Shown here in pieces: positions 27,203 to 36,761 of a stretch of DNA of 64,000 bases. The stretch comes from CBDCYH01 sp965224105 (GTDB lineage: Bacteria > Bacteroidota > Rhodothermia > Rhodothermales > JABDKH01). Every line of letters starts with the position of its first letter. Positions within the stretch are counted from its first letter, which is position 1. The notes below the pieces were generated by a model. The model saw nothing but the letters and a program-made list of their open reading frames with translations, had not been told where the DNA came from and made no database searches. The stretch spans positions 2,108,001-2,172,000 of the forward strand of contig CBDCYH010000002.1 of NCBI GenBank assembly GCA_965224105.1, given 5' to 3'. The translations under genes and the position numbers were made by a program.

Positions 27203-27449
27203 TTTTGAGATGCGGGTATTATTCGTTCATTTTATTTGAAGAGGGACCAAACCATACATTTGTTCATACGTTCAAGCAGTAGCGTCGGTCCATGGAGGTC
27301 GCCGTTTGTAGCTGCAGAATCACTAGTTTTGCGGCATTCAAGAGACTTTTGAAATGTGTCGGTCCGGCCGGTAAAAGTGCGGGTTGGGTTTGGCGCTCTT
27401 TCACTCCCAGAAATTCACAACAGAAAGATTAGTTAAATAGATACTAACA
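27203..27449. promoter_or_regulatory. Divergent intergenic region between fahA operon and TPR gene
   Basis: This 247-bp gap separates divergent units. A Bacteroidota-style TACATTTG (TAnnTTTG -7 type) occurs at about 27253-27260 with a TTTG 16 bp further upstream, a possible rightward promoter although the spacer is shorter than the usual 19-20 bp and it lies far from the TPR start. No gene recognised. Confidence 0.3.
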
Positions 27450-28646
27450 ATGAAACGAATCCCCACAATCCTTGCGCTCCTGTTTGGCTGCCTATTGTTC
27501 GTTGCAGCGGACGGGTGCTCCAGTGATCCTAATGTTGAGGGTGCCAAGTTGGACCTCAATAACAAGGATTACGACCGGGCGCTAGAGAACGTTAATAAAG
27601 CGCTTGAAAATAACCCAGAGAATGCAGAGGCCCTGGCACTCAAGGGTGACGTGTTGATCCAGAAAGCGTTGGTCACACCCGAAATAAATGAGCACACGGC
27701 GCTCATTGAAGAAATGGCCGAAGCATACGCGAAAGCAAACAGCCTTGGCCAGGATGTCAGTCGTGCCAGATTGTTTGCCTACTTCGAGGAATTCAAACTC
27801 GGAAGAGCCGCGTTTTCCAAGGGCGAATCAGACCAGAACGAGTACGCTAATTCGGCTCGGTATTTTGCGAACGCTAGTCTGATTCAACCTGATTCTGCCG
27901 GAGCGTACGTCAACAGAGCATACGCGTTGATGAACTCTGGAGACATGGGTGCCGCGATCGAACCGTTTGAGATGGCCATAGAGAAAGGAGAGAACTCTGT
28001 AGATTCTTACACCTATCTCGCGTCGATTTATCAGCAAGAAGGACGCCAGGCAGATGCAATTTCCCTGCTCGAGAAAGCTGAAGGGACTTATCCGGACGAT
28101 CCAGACATCCAGTCACAATTGATCAACCTTTATCAGGTTGCCGGGATGATGGATCGAGCGAGGGCGAAGTATCAGGCGAACATTGAAAGGGAGCCAGACA
28201 ACAAGCTTTATCGCTACAACTATGGCTCACTTTTGCTTCAAGCCGAAGAGTATGACGACGCGATTGTGCACCTGGCCAAGGCCGTGGAGTTGGATCCTGA
28301 GTACACCAACGCGCACTACAACCTGGGCGCAGCGTACCAGAACAAGGCGATCGGAATTGCCGAGTCCATGAACGCCATCGACGACGATCTTCGAGCCAAC
28401 CGGTCTAATATGTCGGCCGCCGACATTCAGGCGAAAGAAGCCGAAATCGAGGCCCTGGATGCTCAGAAGAAGGACAACTTTGCCGCAGCGATTGCTCCTT
28501 TGGAAAAAGCTAAATCCCTGACGGAAACAGCGGGAGGGGATGCAACGAATATTTGCAGCGCGCTCTACGCGGCATACGTTCAGACAGGACGCCTGGATGA
28601 CGCGCGCGCGGTTCAGGACTGCGCCGGATATTCCGACGAAGGCTAA
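27450..28646 (+). CDS. Tetratricopeptide-repeat lipoprotein
   Basis: A 398-residue exported TPR protein. The N-terminal signal ends at a Cys in AADGCSS, an acceptable lipobox, so it is probably lipid-anchored in the periplasm or outer membrane. Several TPR units follow, e.g. KDYDRALENVNKALENNPEN, YLASIYQQEGRQADAISLLEKAE and EEYDDAIVHLAKAVELDPEY. A charged helical insertion (residues ~300-345) interrupts the last repeats. TPR proteins of this kind scaffold protein complexes; the partner is unknown. A strong terminator follows. Confidence 0.85.
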   Translation: MKRIPTILALLFGCLLFVAADGCSSDPNVEGAKLDLNNKDYDRALENVNKALENNPENAEALALKGDVLIQKALVTPEINEHTALIEEMAEAYAKANSLGQDVSRARLFAYFEEFKLGRAAFSKGESDQNEYANSARYFANASLIQPDSAGAYVNRAYALMNSGDMGAAIEPFEMAIEKGENSVDSYTYLASIYQQEGRQADAISLLEKAEGTYPDDPDIQSQLINLYQVAGMMDRARAKYQANIEREPDNKLYRYNYGSLLLQAEEYDDAIVHLAKAVELDPEYTNAHYNLGAAYQNKAIGIAESMNAIDDDLRANRSNMSAADIQAKEAEIEALDAQKKDNFAAAIAPLEKAKSLTETAGGDATNICSALYAAYVQTGRLDDARAVQDCAGYSDEG

Positions 28647-28671
28647 AGCTTCCGAGAGATTGATAACTTTT

Positions 28672-28703
28672 GAAATGGGCGGCCTTTTGTGGTCGCCCAT
28701 TTC
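28672..28703 (+). terminator. Intrinsic terminator of the TPR gene
   Basis: A 13-bp stem (28672-28684 with 28691-28703; one G:T pair) around a 6-nt loop, followed by TGTTTGT. It begins 26 bp after the TPR stop and lies before the next gene, whose transcription is thus likely independent. Confidence 0.8.
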
Positions 28704-28743
28704 TGTTTGTCGCAACTCGCATTCCCTGAACTCCTGGTAACTA

Positions 28744-29910
28744 ATGATGAAAAACAAAAACACACTTCGTTTTGGTACCCGCGCAATCCATGCAGGGCAG
28801 CGACCGGATCCCTCCTCCGGGGCAATCATGACTCCCATCTACCAAACGTCGACATATGTTCAGGAGGCTCCAGGAGTTAACCGGGGCCACGAGTACGCGC
28901 GAGTCTCGAATCCTACGCGGGGTGCTCTTGAAGGCAACCTCGCATCGCTTGAAGGCGCAGAATTTGGGATCGCGTTTTCTTCGGGTGTCGCAGCGACCAA
29001 CGCCATCGCGATAAACCTGCAACCGGGCGATCACGTCGTATCGACAAATGATTTGTATGGCGGAACGTTCAGGCTATTCAAACAAGTCTACGAACCGTTC
29101 GGAATTACCTTCGACTTCGTAGATCTGTCGGACCACAAGGTGGTTGAACAAAAAATTGTGCCGGGTACTACCATGGTGTGGCTTGAGTCCCCAACGAATC
29201 CCCTGTGTCGAGTCCTGGACATTGGGATGATTGCGAACAGGGCCCATAGCGTTGGCGCGGAGGTTGCAGTCGACAATACGTTTGCAACCCCTTATCTGCA
29301 GCGGCCGCTTGAACTTGGAGCAGATATGGTGATGCACTCGACAACAAAGTATATCGGTGGGCATTCCGATGTCATCGGTGGCGCAATTTGCACAAACAGC
29401 GCAAAGTGGCATGAGAAACTGCGGTTCCAAATCAAAGCGGCTGGACCTGTCCCCGGGCCGATGGACTGTTTTCTGTTGTTGAGAGGCACAAAAACTTTGC
29501 ATGTTCGAATGCAAAGGCATTGTGAGAACGCAGGCCGCATAGCAGAATTCCTTGACAATCATCCAGAAGTGGGGACGGTTCATTACCCCGGGTTGGAATC
29601 AGATCCTGGACACGCGATTGCGTCAAAGCAGATGAGCGATTTCGGGGCTATGCTTTCGTTCACTCTGAAGAATGATAGTATGGAGAATGCACTGAAGATT
29701 CTCTCCGGAACAGAGGTGTTCGCACTTGCAGAATCGCTTGGTGGGGTGGAGAGTCTGATCAATCATCCGGCGTCGATGACACATGCCTCCATTCCAAAAC
29801 CTGAAAGAGAAAAAATCGGATTATCGGACACGTTAATCCGTTTGTCGGTGGGCATTGAGGATGTCGACGATTTGCTCGAAGACCTGGACCAGGCACTCAC
29901 CAGACTTTAA
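28744..29910 (+). CDS. metB: Cystathionine gamma-synthase/lyase family PLP enzyme
   Basis: A 388-residue PLP-dependent enzyme of the Cys/Met metabolism family. The PLP lysine lies in STTKYIGGHSDVIGG (about residues 199-213), preceded by DNTFATPYLQRP, and the substrate region has YARVSNPTRGALE. It could catalyse synthesis of cystathionine from an activated homoserine (MetB) or its gamma-cleavage to cysteine (CGL); these are hard to separate by eye, so the symbol is tentative. No other methionine genes are adjacent. The start at 28744 (ATG ATG) is taken as given. Confidence 0.88.
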   Translation: MMKNKNTLRFGTRAIHAGQRPDPSSGAIMTPIYQTSTYVQEAPGVNRGHEYARVSNPTRGALEGNLASLEGAEFGIAFSSGVAATNAIAINLQPGDHVVSTNDLYGGTFRLFKQVYEPFGITFDFVDLSDHKVVEQKIVPGTTMVWLESPTNPLCRVLDIGMIANRAHSVGAEVAVDNTFATPYLQRPLELGADMVMHSTTKYIGGHSDVIGGAICTNSAKWHEKLRFQIKAAGPVPGPMDCFLLLRGTKTLHVRMQRHCENAGRIAEFLDNHPEVGTVHYPGLESDPGHAIASKQMSDFGAMLSFTLKNDSMENALKILSGTEVFALAESLGGVESLINHPASMTHASIPKPEREKIGLSDTLIRLSVGIEDVDDLLEDLDQALTRL

Positions 29911-29931
29911 GCCAACGCAACTAGCGGCTTA
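29908..29931. terminator. Possible bidirectional terminator overlapping two stop codons
   Basis: TAAGCC...GGCTTA (6-bp arms, 12-nt loop) spans the stops of the convergent metB-type gene and the outer-membrane protein gene. The stem is short and lacks a good U-run on either side, so this is tentative. Confidence 0.3.
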
Positions 29932-30862
29932 CTTCTATCCCGAAAAACCATTCGGTCGCATCCAGGGTGTTAACTCCGCTGATTGGCTGGAACGCCTGGA
30001 CTGATAGGCCGATGTTGTTCAGGACATAGGCAGTGACACCGACACCAACCTTGGTTGTCTTGGAACTAGGAGCCAACGGGTTGTCTGGATCGAGATCCTC
30101 GCTTGTCATTTTTGTTGATCGGATGGACGAGAGAATCGCCTGTGCGAACAGGACCTCGGCGATGCGTCCTCCGACTTCGAGTTTGTAAAACCATTCATCC
30201 GAAAAATCGATTTTGTTGTCGGTGCCGCAATTCGACCGTGTAGTGTTCGTACAATCTATCGTACGCGACAACCCATACAAGGATGGTCGCAGGCGAATCC
30301 CCGCGTCAGCCTGGCCGTACATCAAGCCAATGCTTCGTCCGACACCAAGCGATGCCTCAAAATCTGTCTGGCCACTCGAAACTGAAGGAGCAAGATTGCG
30401 GATGTTTCCTGTCGGCAAGCGCGCTCCAAACTGCAAGGCACTGGAGTAGCTTCCTGGTAACCTGAGCACTTTCGACAGCCCGATCCTGCTGGCAAGATAT
30501 ATGCGGCCAATTCCGGTTGTAGATGCAGATTGCCCCTGTCCACTAACCTCAAGACTTTTTAAAGGCAGCAAGGCAACTAGCGTTAAACTTTCAGTGACGC
30601 CATATTCGCCGTACAGATAGTAGCTGTTGTCGGTGAACTTGCCATCGACAATGGAAGCGTCGTACGGAATTTGATCGCCGTCCAGGTCGAACCTGTTGGT
30701 CGCTGCAATGTGGGATCTTGAGAGCTTGGCGTAGTATCCATTTTCGGCCTGAACCCATGCCTGGGACATTCCCGGCCTTGCTGTGCCACATGCCAAAAAA
30801 AGCACGATGAGCGTCAAGGTGAAAGCGCAATGGCGTTGAGTCGGTCGTTGGTCCAGAACCAT
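29921..30862 (-). CDS. Outer-membrane beta-barrel protein
   Basis: About 313 residues from ATG 30862; the frame extends 14 codons further to 30904, overlapping the E1 gene, but the later start gives a usual signal peptide (FTLTLIVLFLACGTARPGMSQA). The rest is a string of amphipathic beta-strands with aromatic ends and a C-terminal aromatic-rich strand (WFFGIEVSR), as in porin-like barrels. Patterns such as GRIYLASRIGLSKVL and GARLPTGN resemble the alginate/phenol-type transporter barrels, but no specific family is assigned. It lies 10 bp after the E1 gene stop. Confidence 0.75.
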   Translation of the reverse strand: MVLDQRPTQRHCAFTLTLIVLFLACGTARPGMSQAWVQAENGYYAKLSRSHIAATNRFDLDGDQIPYDASIVDGKFTDNSYYLYGEYGVTESLTLVALLPLKSLEVSGQGQSASTTGIGRIYLASRIGLSKVLRLPGSYSSALQFGARLPTGNIRNLAPSVSSGQTDFEASLGVGRSIGLMYGQADAGIRLRPSLYGLSRTIDCTNTTRSNCGTDNKIDFSDEWFYKLEVGGRIAEVLFAQAILSSIRSTKMTSEDLDPDNPLAPSSKTTKVGVGVTAYVLNNIGLSVQAFQPISGVNTLDATEWFFGIEVSR

Positions 30863-30872
30863 GTGCCGCAGA

Positions 30873-32957
30873 CTAGTATTGTGCCAGCGATCGAATTGCA
30901 TCAATCACACCATCATCCTGCGGAAGGACCGCGCGCTCCAGGGGATCGGCAAACGGTATTGGCGTGAAGGCTCCCGCGAATCTGCGCACCGGTGCGTCGA
31001 GATGCTCGAATACACTTCCCGTTATTTGTGCAACCAGCTCGCCACCAAATCCGCCGAACTCGTGATCCTCATGAATAACGATCGCCCTATTCGTCTTCCT
31101 AACCGAATCAAGAATTGTCTTGCTGTCGAGTGGGTTGATAGACCGCAGATCGATTACCTCAACATTGACTCCTTCCTTCTCCAGGATTCTTGCTGCGTTG
31201 ACACTCTTATGGACCATCATCCCGTAGGTCACAACGGTAAGGTGTGTACCCTCTCGAACAACGCGAGCTTCCCCCAGCGGGACTAAGTAATCGCTATCTG
31301 TTTCGGGCGCTCTTGCCGCCGCGGCCCTGTAGAGAGCTTTGTGCTCAAGGAAAAGCACGGGGTCATTTCCTCTAATGGCACTTTTTAACAGACCTTTTGC
31401 GTCGGCAGCGTTGGATGGCATAACGACGTGCAGTCCCGGCATGTGCGCGAAGAAAGCTTCAATGTTTTGAGAGTGGCACAAGCCGCCGTGAATGTATCCG
31501 CCTGTTGGCACCCGTATTACCATGGGACAATCCCATTGACTGTTGGAGCGGTATCTGAACGATGCTACCTGGTTGCGGATTTGTTGGAGCGCTGGCCAGA
31601 TGTAATCAGCAAATTGAATCTCGATTACCGGCTTGTATCCGAAGGCTGCAAAACCGACCGCGGTTCCAACAATTGATGCCTCAGCCAAAGGTGCATTGAA
31701 GCATCGGTCAGGACCGAATTTTTTTGTCAGGCCGCGTGTTGCAGTGAATACGCCACCCTTGTTGCCGCCAACATCCTCACCATAGACGATTATTTTTTCA
31801 TCGCGCTCCATCTCTTCAGACAATGCGTGATTTATCGCATCAACCAGGACTACGGGATCTCCATTTGCATCGCCTTTATGATAGACTCTCTCATCTGGTC
31901 CCTCGTAGTAGACGTGCTTCTCAGCAGTTGCCGGATCCGGATCTGGTTGCCCATCTGCCCAGACGGCCGCTTCGTCAATCTCTACGTCTATTGTGGACTT
32001 GATGTCGTCCAGCTCAGTCTGCTCTGCCAACCCCGATTCCAGAATTGCGTTTTCGAGTTTCTGAATAGGGCAGCTCTGTTTCTCAGCTTCTAGTTCATCC
32101 TTGTCCCGGTATTTGCCATGGTCGTCGGAAGAGGAGTGGGGAAGTAGTCGCACCACATCTGCCACGATGCACACTGGACCTCTGCCATCGCGAATGCGCT
32201 CCACAGCTGCTTTGTAAACGGATGCCACTTGAAAGAAATCCGTTCCGTCAACTCGTGCCCGGGCCAACCCGTCGTAGCCTCTGGCCAGCGCATAGGCAGA
32301 TCCCCCTGCCGTCTGGTCGGTTGATGGGACCGAGATCGCATACTTGTTGTCCTGAACGAAAAAGAGAACGGGGGCACCCACACGGGCAGACCAATTCAAT
32401 GCCTCGTGAAAGTCGCCCTGGGAGGTTGCACCATCTCCGCAGGAGCAATAGACATATGCATCGCTGTCCTCCCGTTGCAACGACAATGCGAATCCAACTG
32501 CTGGCAGGAATTGTGCCCCAACGGAAGACGAAGTTGTCATTACGTTTTTGTCACGATACCCAAAATGCTCGGACATCTGACGTCCGGCCGATGAAGGGTC
32601 ATCTGCCTTTGCAAGGTGAGCCAACATGGTCTCGCGACTGGTGACGCCGAGCATGAGGCACGTGCAGAGATCACGGTAGTAGGTACAAAACCAGTCATGG
32701 CCTGGTCTTGAGAAATACCCAGCCGCAGCCTGGGCAGCTTCATGGCCAGAGCTTCCGATATGAAAAAATCCCTTACCCTGTTTTAGCAGGGTTAGCATCT
32801 TGGCGTCCAGTCGTCGGGACCGATACATGTTTCCGAAGACCATGAGGAGGTCTTCCTTAGAAAAGTCGTTGGGCGTCAGCTCCTTCACGGGAAAATCGGC
32901 AGCGAGACTGCCGTGGCCGTTCACAACCGTGTCTTTATTTGCAGTTTCTGACTTCAC
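30873..32957 (-). CDS. 2-oxoacid dehydrogenase E1, fused alpha and beta subunits (branched-chain type)
   Basis: A 694-residue fusion of E1-alpha (residues ~30-340) and E1-beta (~355-690). It decarboxylates 2-oxoacids with thiamine diphosphate and hands the acyl group to an E2. The ThDP-binding motif is complete from GDG at 174-176 to N204. The alpha half has RLLPHSSSDDHGKYR, the phosphorylation-loop pattern of branched-chain 2-oxoacid dehydrogenases, so valine/leucine/isoleucine catabolism or branched fatty-acid priming is the likely use. No E2 or E3 is nearby. The beta half begins with AINHALSEEMERDEKIIVYGEDVG. Confidence 0.92.
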   Translation of the reverse strand: MKSETANKDTVVNGHGSLAADFPVKELTPNDFSKEDLLMVFGNMYRSRRLDAKMLTLLKQGKGFFHIGSSGHEAAQAAAGYFSRPGHDWFCTYYRDLCTCLMLGVTSRETMLAHLAKADDPSSAGRQMSEHFGYRDKNVMTTSSSVGAQFLPAVGFALSLQREDSDAYVYCSCGDGATSQGDFHEALNWSARVGAPVLFFVQDNKYAISVPSTDQTAGGSAYALARGYDGLARARVDGTDFFQVASVYKAAVERIRDGRGPVCIVADVVRLLPHSSSDDHGKYRDKDELEAEKQSCPIQKLENAILESGLAEQTELDDIKSTIDVEIDEAAVWADGQPDPDPATAEKHVYYEGPDERVYHKGDANGDPVVLVDAINHALSEEMERDEKIIVYGEDVGGNKGGVFTATRGLTKKFGPDRCFNAPLAEASIVGTAVGFAAFGYKPVIEIQFADYIWPALQQIRNQVASFRYRSNSQWDCPMVIRVPTGGYIHGGLCHSQNIEAFFAHMPGLHVVMPSNAADAKGLLKSAIRGNDPVLFLEHKALYRAAAARAPETDSDYLVPLGEARVVREGTHLTVVTYGMMVHKSVNAARILEKEGVNVEVIDLRSINPLDSKTILDSVRKTNRAIVIHEDHEFGGFGGELVAQITGSVFEHLDAPVRRFAGAFTPIPFADPLERAVLPQDDGVIDAIRSLAQY

Positions 32958-33100
32958 TTGCGCAGATTTGGCTTACAATTTAATGATCGGCATCCCATGC
33001 GTCGCCTGAACCAGGCAGGAAAACGGGGCTTGGCCCGGATGGACCACTCGCATAGCCGACTGGTCGACTCAGTACGCGCGTCACAGGCACATGTTTGTTA

Positions 33101-34570
33101 TCACGACCTGGCAATCTCCACCACTTCGGGCTGCGAGATCGGCAATTCGAAAGAAAAAGTCGAGCCTTCACCGACCGTCGACGTAACGCTAATCGGTTCG
33201 CCGTGGGCTTGGAGGATTTGTTTAACAATCGAGAGTCCGAGGCCGGTACCGCCGCTTTTTCGCGCGCGGTTTGGATCAACTCTATAAAAACGGTCGAAAA
33301 TTCTCTCCAGATGCTCCTCGCTCATCCCCTCGCCGTCATCCGTAACATCAATCCGTACTTTATCTGAAGAAGGCGTGAGTGTGCACGTTACATGGCCGTC
33401 CTCAGAGTAGGCGACAGCGTTCTCGATCAGGTTTATTAGTACTTGCCGTATCCGACTTCGGTCGGCGAGCACGCGTACGTCGGGTCCAAGGATGGCAACC
33501 TCCGCATTTTTTGCATGCGCTTTTGTCGCGACTACGTCACGAATCTCACGTGCGAGCTCTCCAAGGTTGAAGTGATCTGGCTTAATCAAATCCTCCCGAT
33601 ACTCTAGTCTCGCGATCTCGATAAGATCGTTGAACAGATGCGTTAGACGTTGCAGGTTTGCCAACGCCTTTTCGGAATATAGCTCGCGCTGGTTGTCCGA
33701 CATTTTGGAGCTCGACAGGGCTTCCAGGTAGCCACCTACCGCGAAGATAGGGTTGCGCACCTCGTGGGATACGTTACCAATAAATTCGTTTTGCACCTGC
33801 GATATTCTTTGCAGGTCCTGGATCTTTTCGCGAAAGCTCTCCGACATTGAGTTGAGGCTTGCCACAAGATCCTGAAACTCCGCCGACCGAGATTCGATGA
33901 CAATCTTTTCTTCAAAGTCTCCTTCGCTAATTGATCGCGCAGAGTTGCGAATTTGTTGCAGCGGTATGGTAACCCTCTGGGAGGCGATCCACGATCCGAG
34001 GAGCGCCAGGAAAAGGGCCATGATCATTCCAACCAGCAGGGTCGTCCTCAAGCGGCGCACGAGTGCAAGGAGGGGAGGAGACGGCTGTCCAACACGTACC
34101 GTAAATGCGGAACCTTCATTGCGCACCGATACATAATGGTTTAACGCAGATGCCGCTTTTGGTGGTTCGAAATATTCAACAACACCCGGTTCCACAGTGA
34201 ACAGTACCGGGTAAGCATTCAGGAGGGAGTCTTTGGCTATCTCTGAGCCGTTCGCATCCCACGCAACCATGGAGTCTGCCATAACCGTGATCCGCAGGTT
34301 CGAGTACCGGGCCAGGTCTGATAAGAGCTTTCTCCTTTCGTCGTCCGATCGCGCAGCTTCAAAGAGTAGGGCCACCCTCTGCGAACGTTGGTACAGCGTG
34401 TCGTTGACAGCGCTGCGTACCTCGCCACGCAGGATGATGAACACGTAGACACCAACGGCGGCCACAGCCAGCCCTACGAAAACAGCGAAGGTGAGGAACA
34501 TCCACGCCTGCGTCGAGGCTCGCTCCGGGACAATTTTTTCGTACCAAGTTGGAGGACGGTCGCCCGTCAT
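33101..34570 (-). CDS. Two-component sensor histidine kinase
   Basis: A 489-residue membrane kinase. TM1 spans about residues 23-47 and TM2 about 176-197, framing a ~130-residue extracytoplasmic sensor domain. A HAMP domain follows (IPLQQIRNSARSISEGDFEE), then the HisKA phosphoacceptor H269 in SHEVRNP and an intact HATPase_c with N, G1 (DDGEGM) and G2 (GGTGLGLSIVKQI) boxes. The order matches PhoR/VicK-type kinases. It starts 13 bp after the response regulator stop, so the pair is one operon. The stimulus is unknown. Confidence 0.95.
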   Translation of the reverse strand: MTGDRPPTWYEKIVPERASTQAWMFLTFAVFVGLAVAAVGVYVFIILRGEVRSAVNDTLYQRSQRVALLFEAARSDDERRKLLSDLARYSNLRITVMADSMVAWDANGSEIAKDSLLNAYPVLFTVEPGVVEYFEPPKAASALNHYVSVRNEGSAFTVRVGQPSPPLLALVRRLRTTLLVGMIMALFLALLGSWIASQRVTIPLQQIRNSARSISEGDFEEKIVIESRSAEFQDLVASLNSMSESFREKIQDLQRISQVQNEFIGNVSHEVRNPIFAVGGYLEALSSSKMSDNQRELYSEKALANLQRLTHLFNDLIEIARLEYREDLIKPDHFNLGELAREIRDVVATKAHAKNAEVAILGPDVRVLADRSRIRQVLINLIENAVAYSEDGHVTCTLTPSSDKVRIDVTDDGEGMSEEHLERIFDRFYRVDPNRARKSGGTGLGLSIVKQILQAHGEPISVTSTVGEGSTFSFELPISQPEVVEIARS

Positions 34571-34583
34571 AGGCGGTCTCGCT

Positions 34584-35297
34584 CTAGCTGGTTTCCGCTA
34601 CACCCTCTTGTACGAATCGGTATCCAACGCCGCGAACAGTCTGGATGTGTTGGGCAAACGAACCCAGCTTCTCACGCAGATTCTTGATGTGGGCATCTAC
34701 GGTTCGTTCCGTAACCATCATCGCGTCTTTCCAGATTGTCTCCAGAAGTTGCTGACGGGTAAAGGCTTTTCTTGGATGTCTGCACAGATACCTGAGGAGC
34801 TCGAACTCTGTTAGTGTCAAACCAAGATCCTTTCCGTAAAGAGACGCGCGGTACTCATCTTCGAAAATTGTCAGATCGTTGACCTGGAGTGTCTTGCTTT
34901 CCTCTACACCACTACGCCGGAGCACAGCCTTGGCATGTGCCAACACAACTTGCGGAGAGACTGGTTTGGTGAGGTAGTCATCGCCACCAAGCATAAGTCC
35001 CTTGATTTGATCTTCCTCCTCCGTCTTGGCAGAAAGGAATATGATAGGGATTGTTTCCGTTTCGACTCGCGATCGCAATCTTCTACATACTTCGTACCCG
35101 TCCAACCCGGGAAGCATGATGTCGAGGACAATCAGATCGATTTCCGGGGTAGCCTTTGCAAGAGCTTGCTCGCCGTCATAAGCTTTATGCAAATTGTAAC
35201 CTTCCTGAGCAAGGAAGTGGCTGAGAACTTCGACGACATCCTCTTCGTCGTCTACAATTAAAATGTTTAGTTCCGATGGATCGGATGTGGTTGCCAT
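34584..35297 (-). CDS. OmpR/PhoB-family response regulator
   Basis: A 237-residue regulator. The receiver domain has acidic residues D16/D17, the phosphoacceptor D59 (IVLDIMLPG) and K111 (LTKPVSP). The C-terminal winged-helix DNA-binding domain contains LTLTEFELLRYL and the recognition region VTERTVDAHIKNLREKLG. It is upstream of and partner to the sensor kinase. The alr gene lies 139 bp upstream on the same strand, but that gap probably contains the regulator's promoter. Target genes unknown. Confidence 0.95.
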   Translation of the reverse strand: MATTSDPSELNILIVDDEEDVVEVLSHFLAQEGYNLHKAYDGEQALAKATPEIDLIVLDIMLPGLDGYEVCRRLRSRVETETIPIIFLSAKTEEEDQIKGLMLGGDDYLTKPVSPQVVLAHAKAVLRRSGVEESKTLQVNDLTIFEDEYRASLYGKDLGLTLTEFELLRYLCRHPRKAFTRQQLLETIWKDAMMVTERTVDAHIKNLREKLGSFAQHIQTVRGVGYRFVQEGVAETS

Positions 35298-35436
35298 GGG
35301 CCAAAAATAGTTTCGTTCACAAGCTGTGCGACCGCCGGAATCAGTTGCGAGTTGGACCTGAGGACGTCCGCGAGTGGGCGACTAAGTTAAGGCAGTTTCT
35401 CTTAGCTACCAAGCCCGCAGCCTTAATCAAACCCCT

Positions 35437-36561
35437 TCAGTTGTCCACATATATTCGCGGGACCCGCCTGGAAATGCCACATGTGACCGTGTACGGGATC
35501 GTATCTGCCCATTCGGCCACATCCTCCACTTCGGGGCCTCGCGACCCGAACAGATTGACCCTGTCGCCAATCTTTACCCGCTCGGACCCACTAGGCCCAA
35601 CATCGACCATCAACATGTCCATGCAAACCGATCCAGCAATCGGATACAGCTTACCACCGATTAGTACTTGTCCCGTCTTCGATGCATGGCGTGGATACCC
35701 GTCTGCATAACCCGCCCCTACTGTAGCAATCGTCGTTGGCCGGCTCGCGGTCCATCTCGAACCGTAAGAAACACTTTCCCCCGCGTCTATTTTCCTAAGC
35801 CGGACGACTCGCGACGATACATTTACAATGGTCTGTAAATCCGGATGAGGCATCCCTTTGCCCCGGCGCGTGTACAAATCAATACCAACGCGAAAAACCA
35901 GATTCTTAAAATGGAATTTTTCTGTTGCGGGAGCAAAGTGACTCATCGGTAGGTGCAAATTCGCACTTTTCAATTCTGGCGGGAGAGTGTCCATAATCTG
36001 CTCAAATTTAGCGATCTGATCCATCGAGAATGCGCCAAAGGGATCAGCCGGTTGTGCCAGATGCGTCCAGAATCCTGCGACTACCACGTTGGGCCTGGCC
36101 AGGAGCTCGACGCATTCGGCAAACTCATCCATACCGATGCCCAGACGATTCATTCCGGTGTCAACCTTGAGATGAACTCTAACGGGTCGTTCAACGGTGA
36201 GCGCAAAACCAGAAACAGCACGGGCAGCCTCGATCGAAGCAATCGTAATGTCCAGGCTCTGTTCGAGGTACATGGGCAGTTGCTCGGAGAGCGGTCCAGC
36301 GAGAACGAGAATGGGAGCGCTCACTCCCGCCGCCCGAAGCTCGGCGCCCTCGGGAATAGTCGCAACACCAAAAAGCTCAACTCCAAGAGCCTCCAGGAAC
36401 GGTGCGACCCGATTCGCACCATGGCCGTAGGCATCTGCCTTGACAACGGCCAACATTTTCGACGGTCGGATGCATTCCTGTAGGAGCTGCACATTCGATC
36501 GCAGGACACTTAGGTTGATCTCCGCTGTCGTATTGGCCGCGATTTCTACCTTCTTTTGCAT
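35437..36561 (-). CDS. alr: Alanine racemase
   Basis: A 374-residue PLP enzyme that interconverts L- and D-alanine for peptidoglycan. The PLP lysine is K41 in VVKADAYGHG; the opposing catalytic Tyr region is SYGSRW, and the substrate region VCMDMLMVDVG is present. Length and motif spacing are standard. The ddl gene lies about 2 kb away but on the opposite strand. A 200-bp divergent region to pyrC lies upstream. Confidence 0.96.
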   Translation of the reverse strand: MQKKVEIAANTTAEINLSVLRSNVQLLQECIRPSKMLAVVKADAYGHGANRVAPFLEALGVELFGVATIPEGAELRAAGVSAPILVLAGPLSEQLPMYLEQSLDITIASIEAARAVSGFALTVERPVRVHLKVDTGMNRLGIGMDEFAECVELLARPNVVVAGFWTHLAQPADPFGAFSMDQIAKFEQIMDTLPPELKSANLHLPMSHFAPATEKFHFKNLVFRVGIDLYTRRGKGMPHPDLQTIVNVSSRVVRLRKIDAGESVSYGSRWTASRPTTIATVGAGYADGYPRHASKTGQVLIGGKLYPIAGSVCMDMLMVDVGPSGSERVKIGDRVNLFGSRGPEVEDVAEWADTIPYTVTCGISRRVPRIYVDN

Positions 36562-36761
36562 CTGAGATTGTTACTTAAGTGCTGCATGCCGGACGGACAG
36601 TCCACCGGTCTTTTGTACATTCCTCCAGCAGCCCAACGGCGGTCAACTGGTCTCTAAATGTTCGCAAAATTCGATACAACCTCCAAGATTGTCGGATATA
36701 ATCGATCAACACGGTCCGGGCGCAGATGAATTTGGTCAAATGAAAGGAAAAGAAATTTAGG

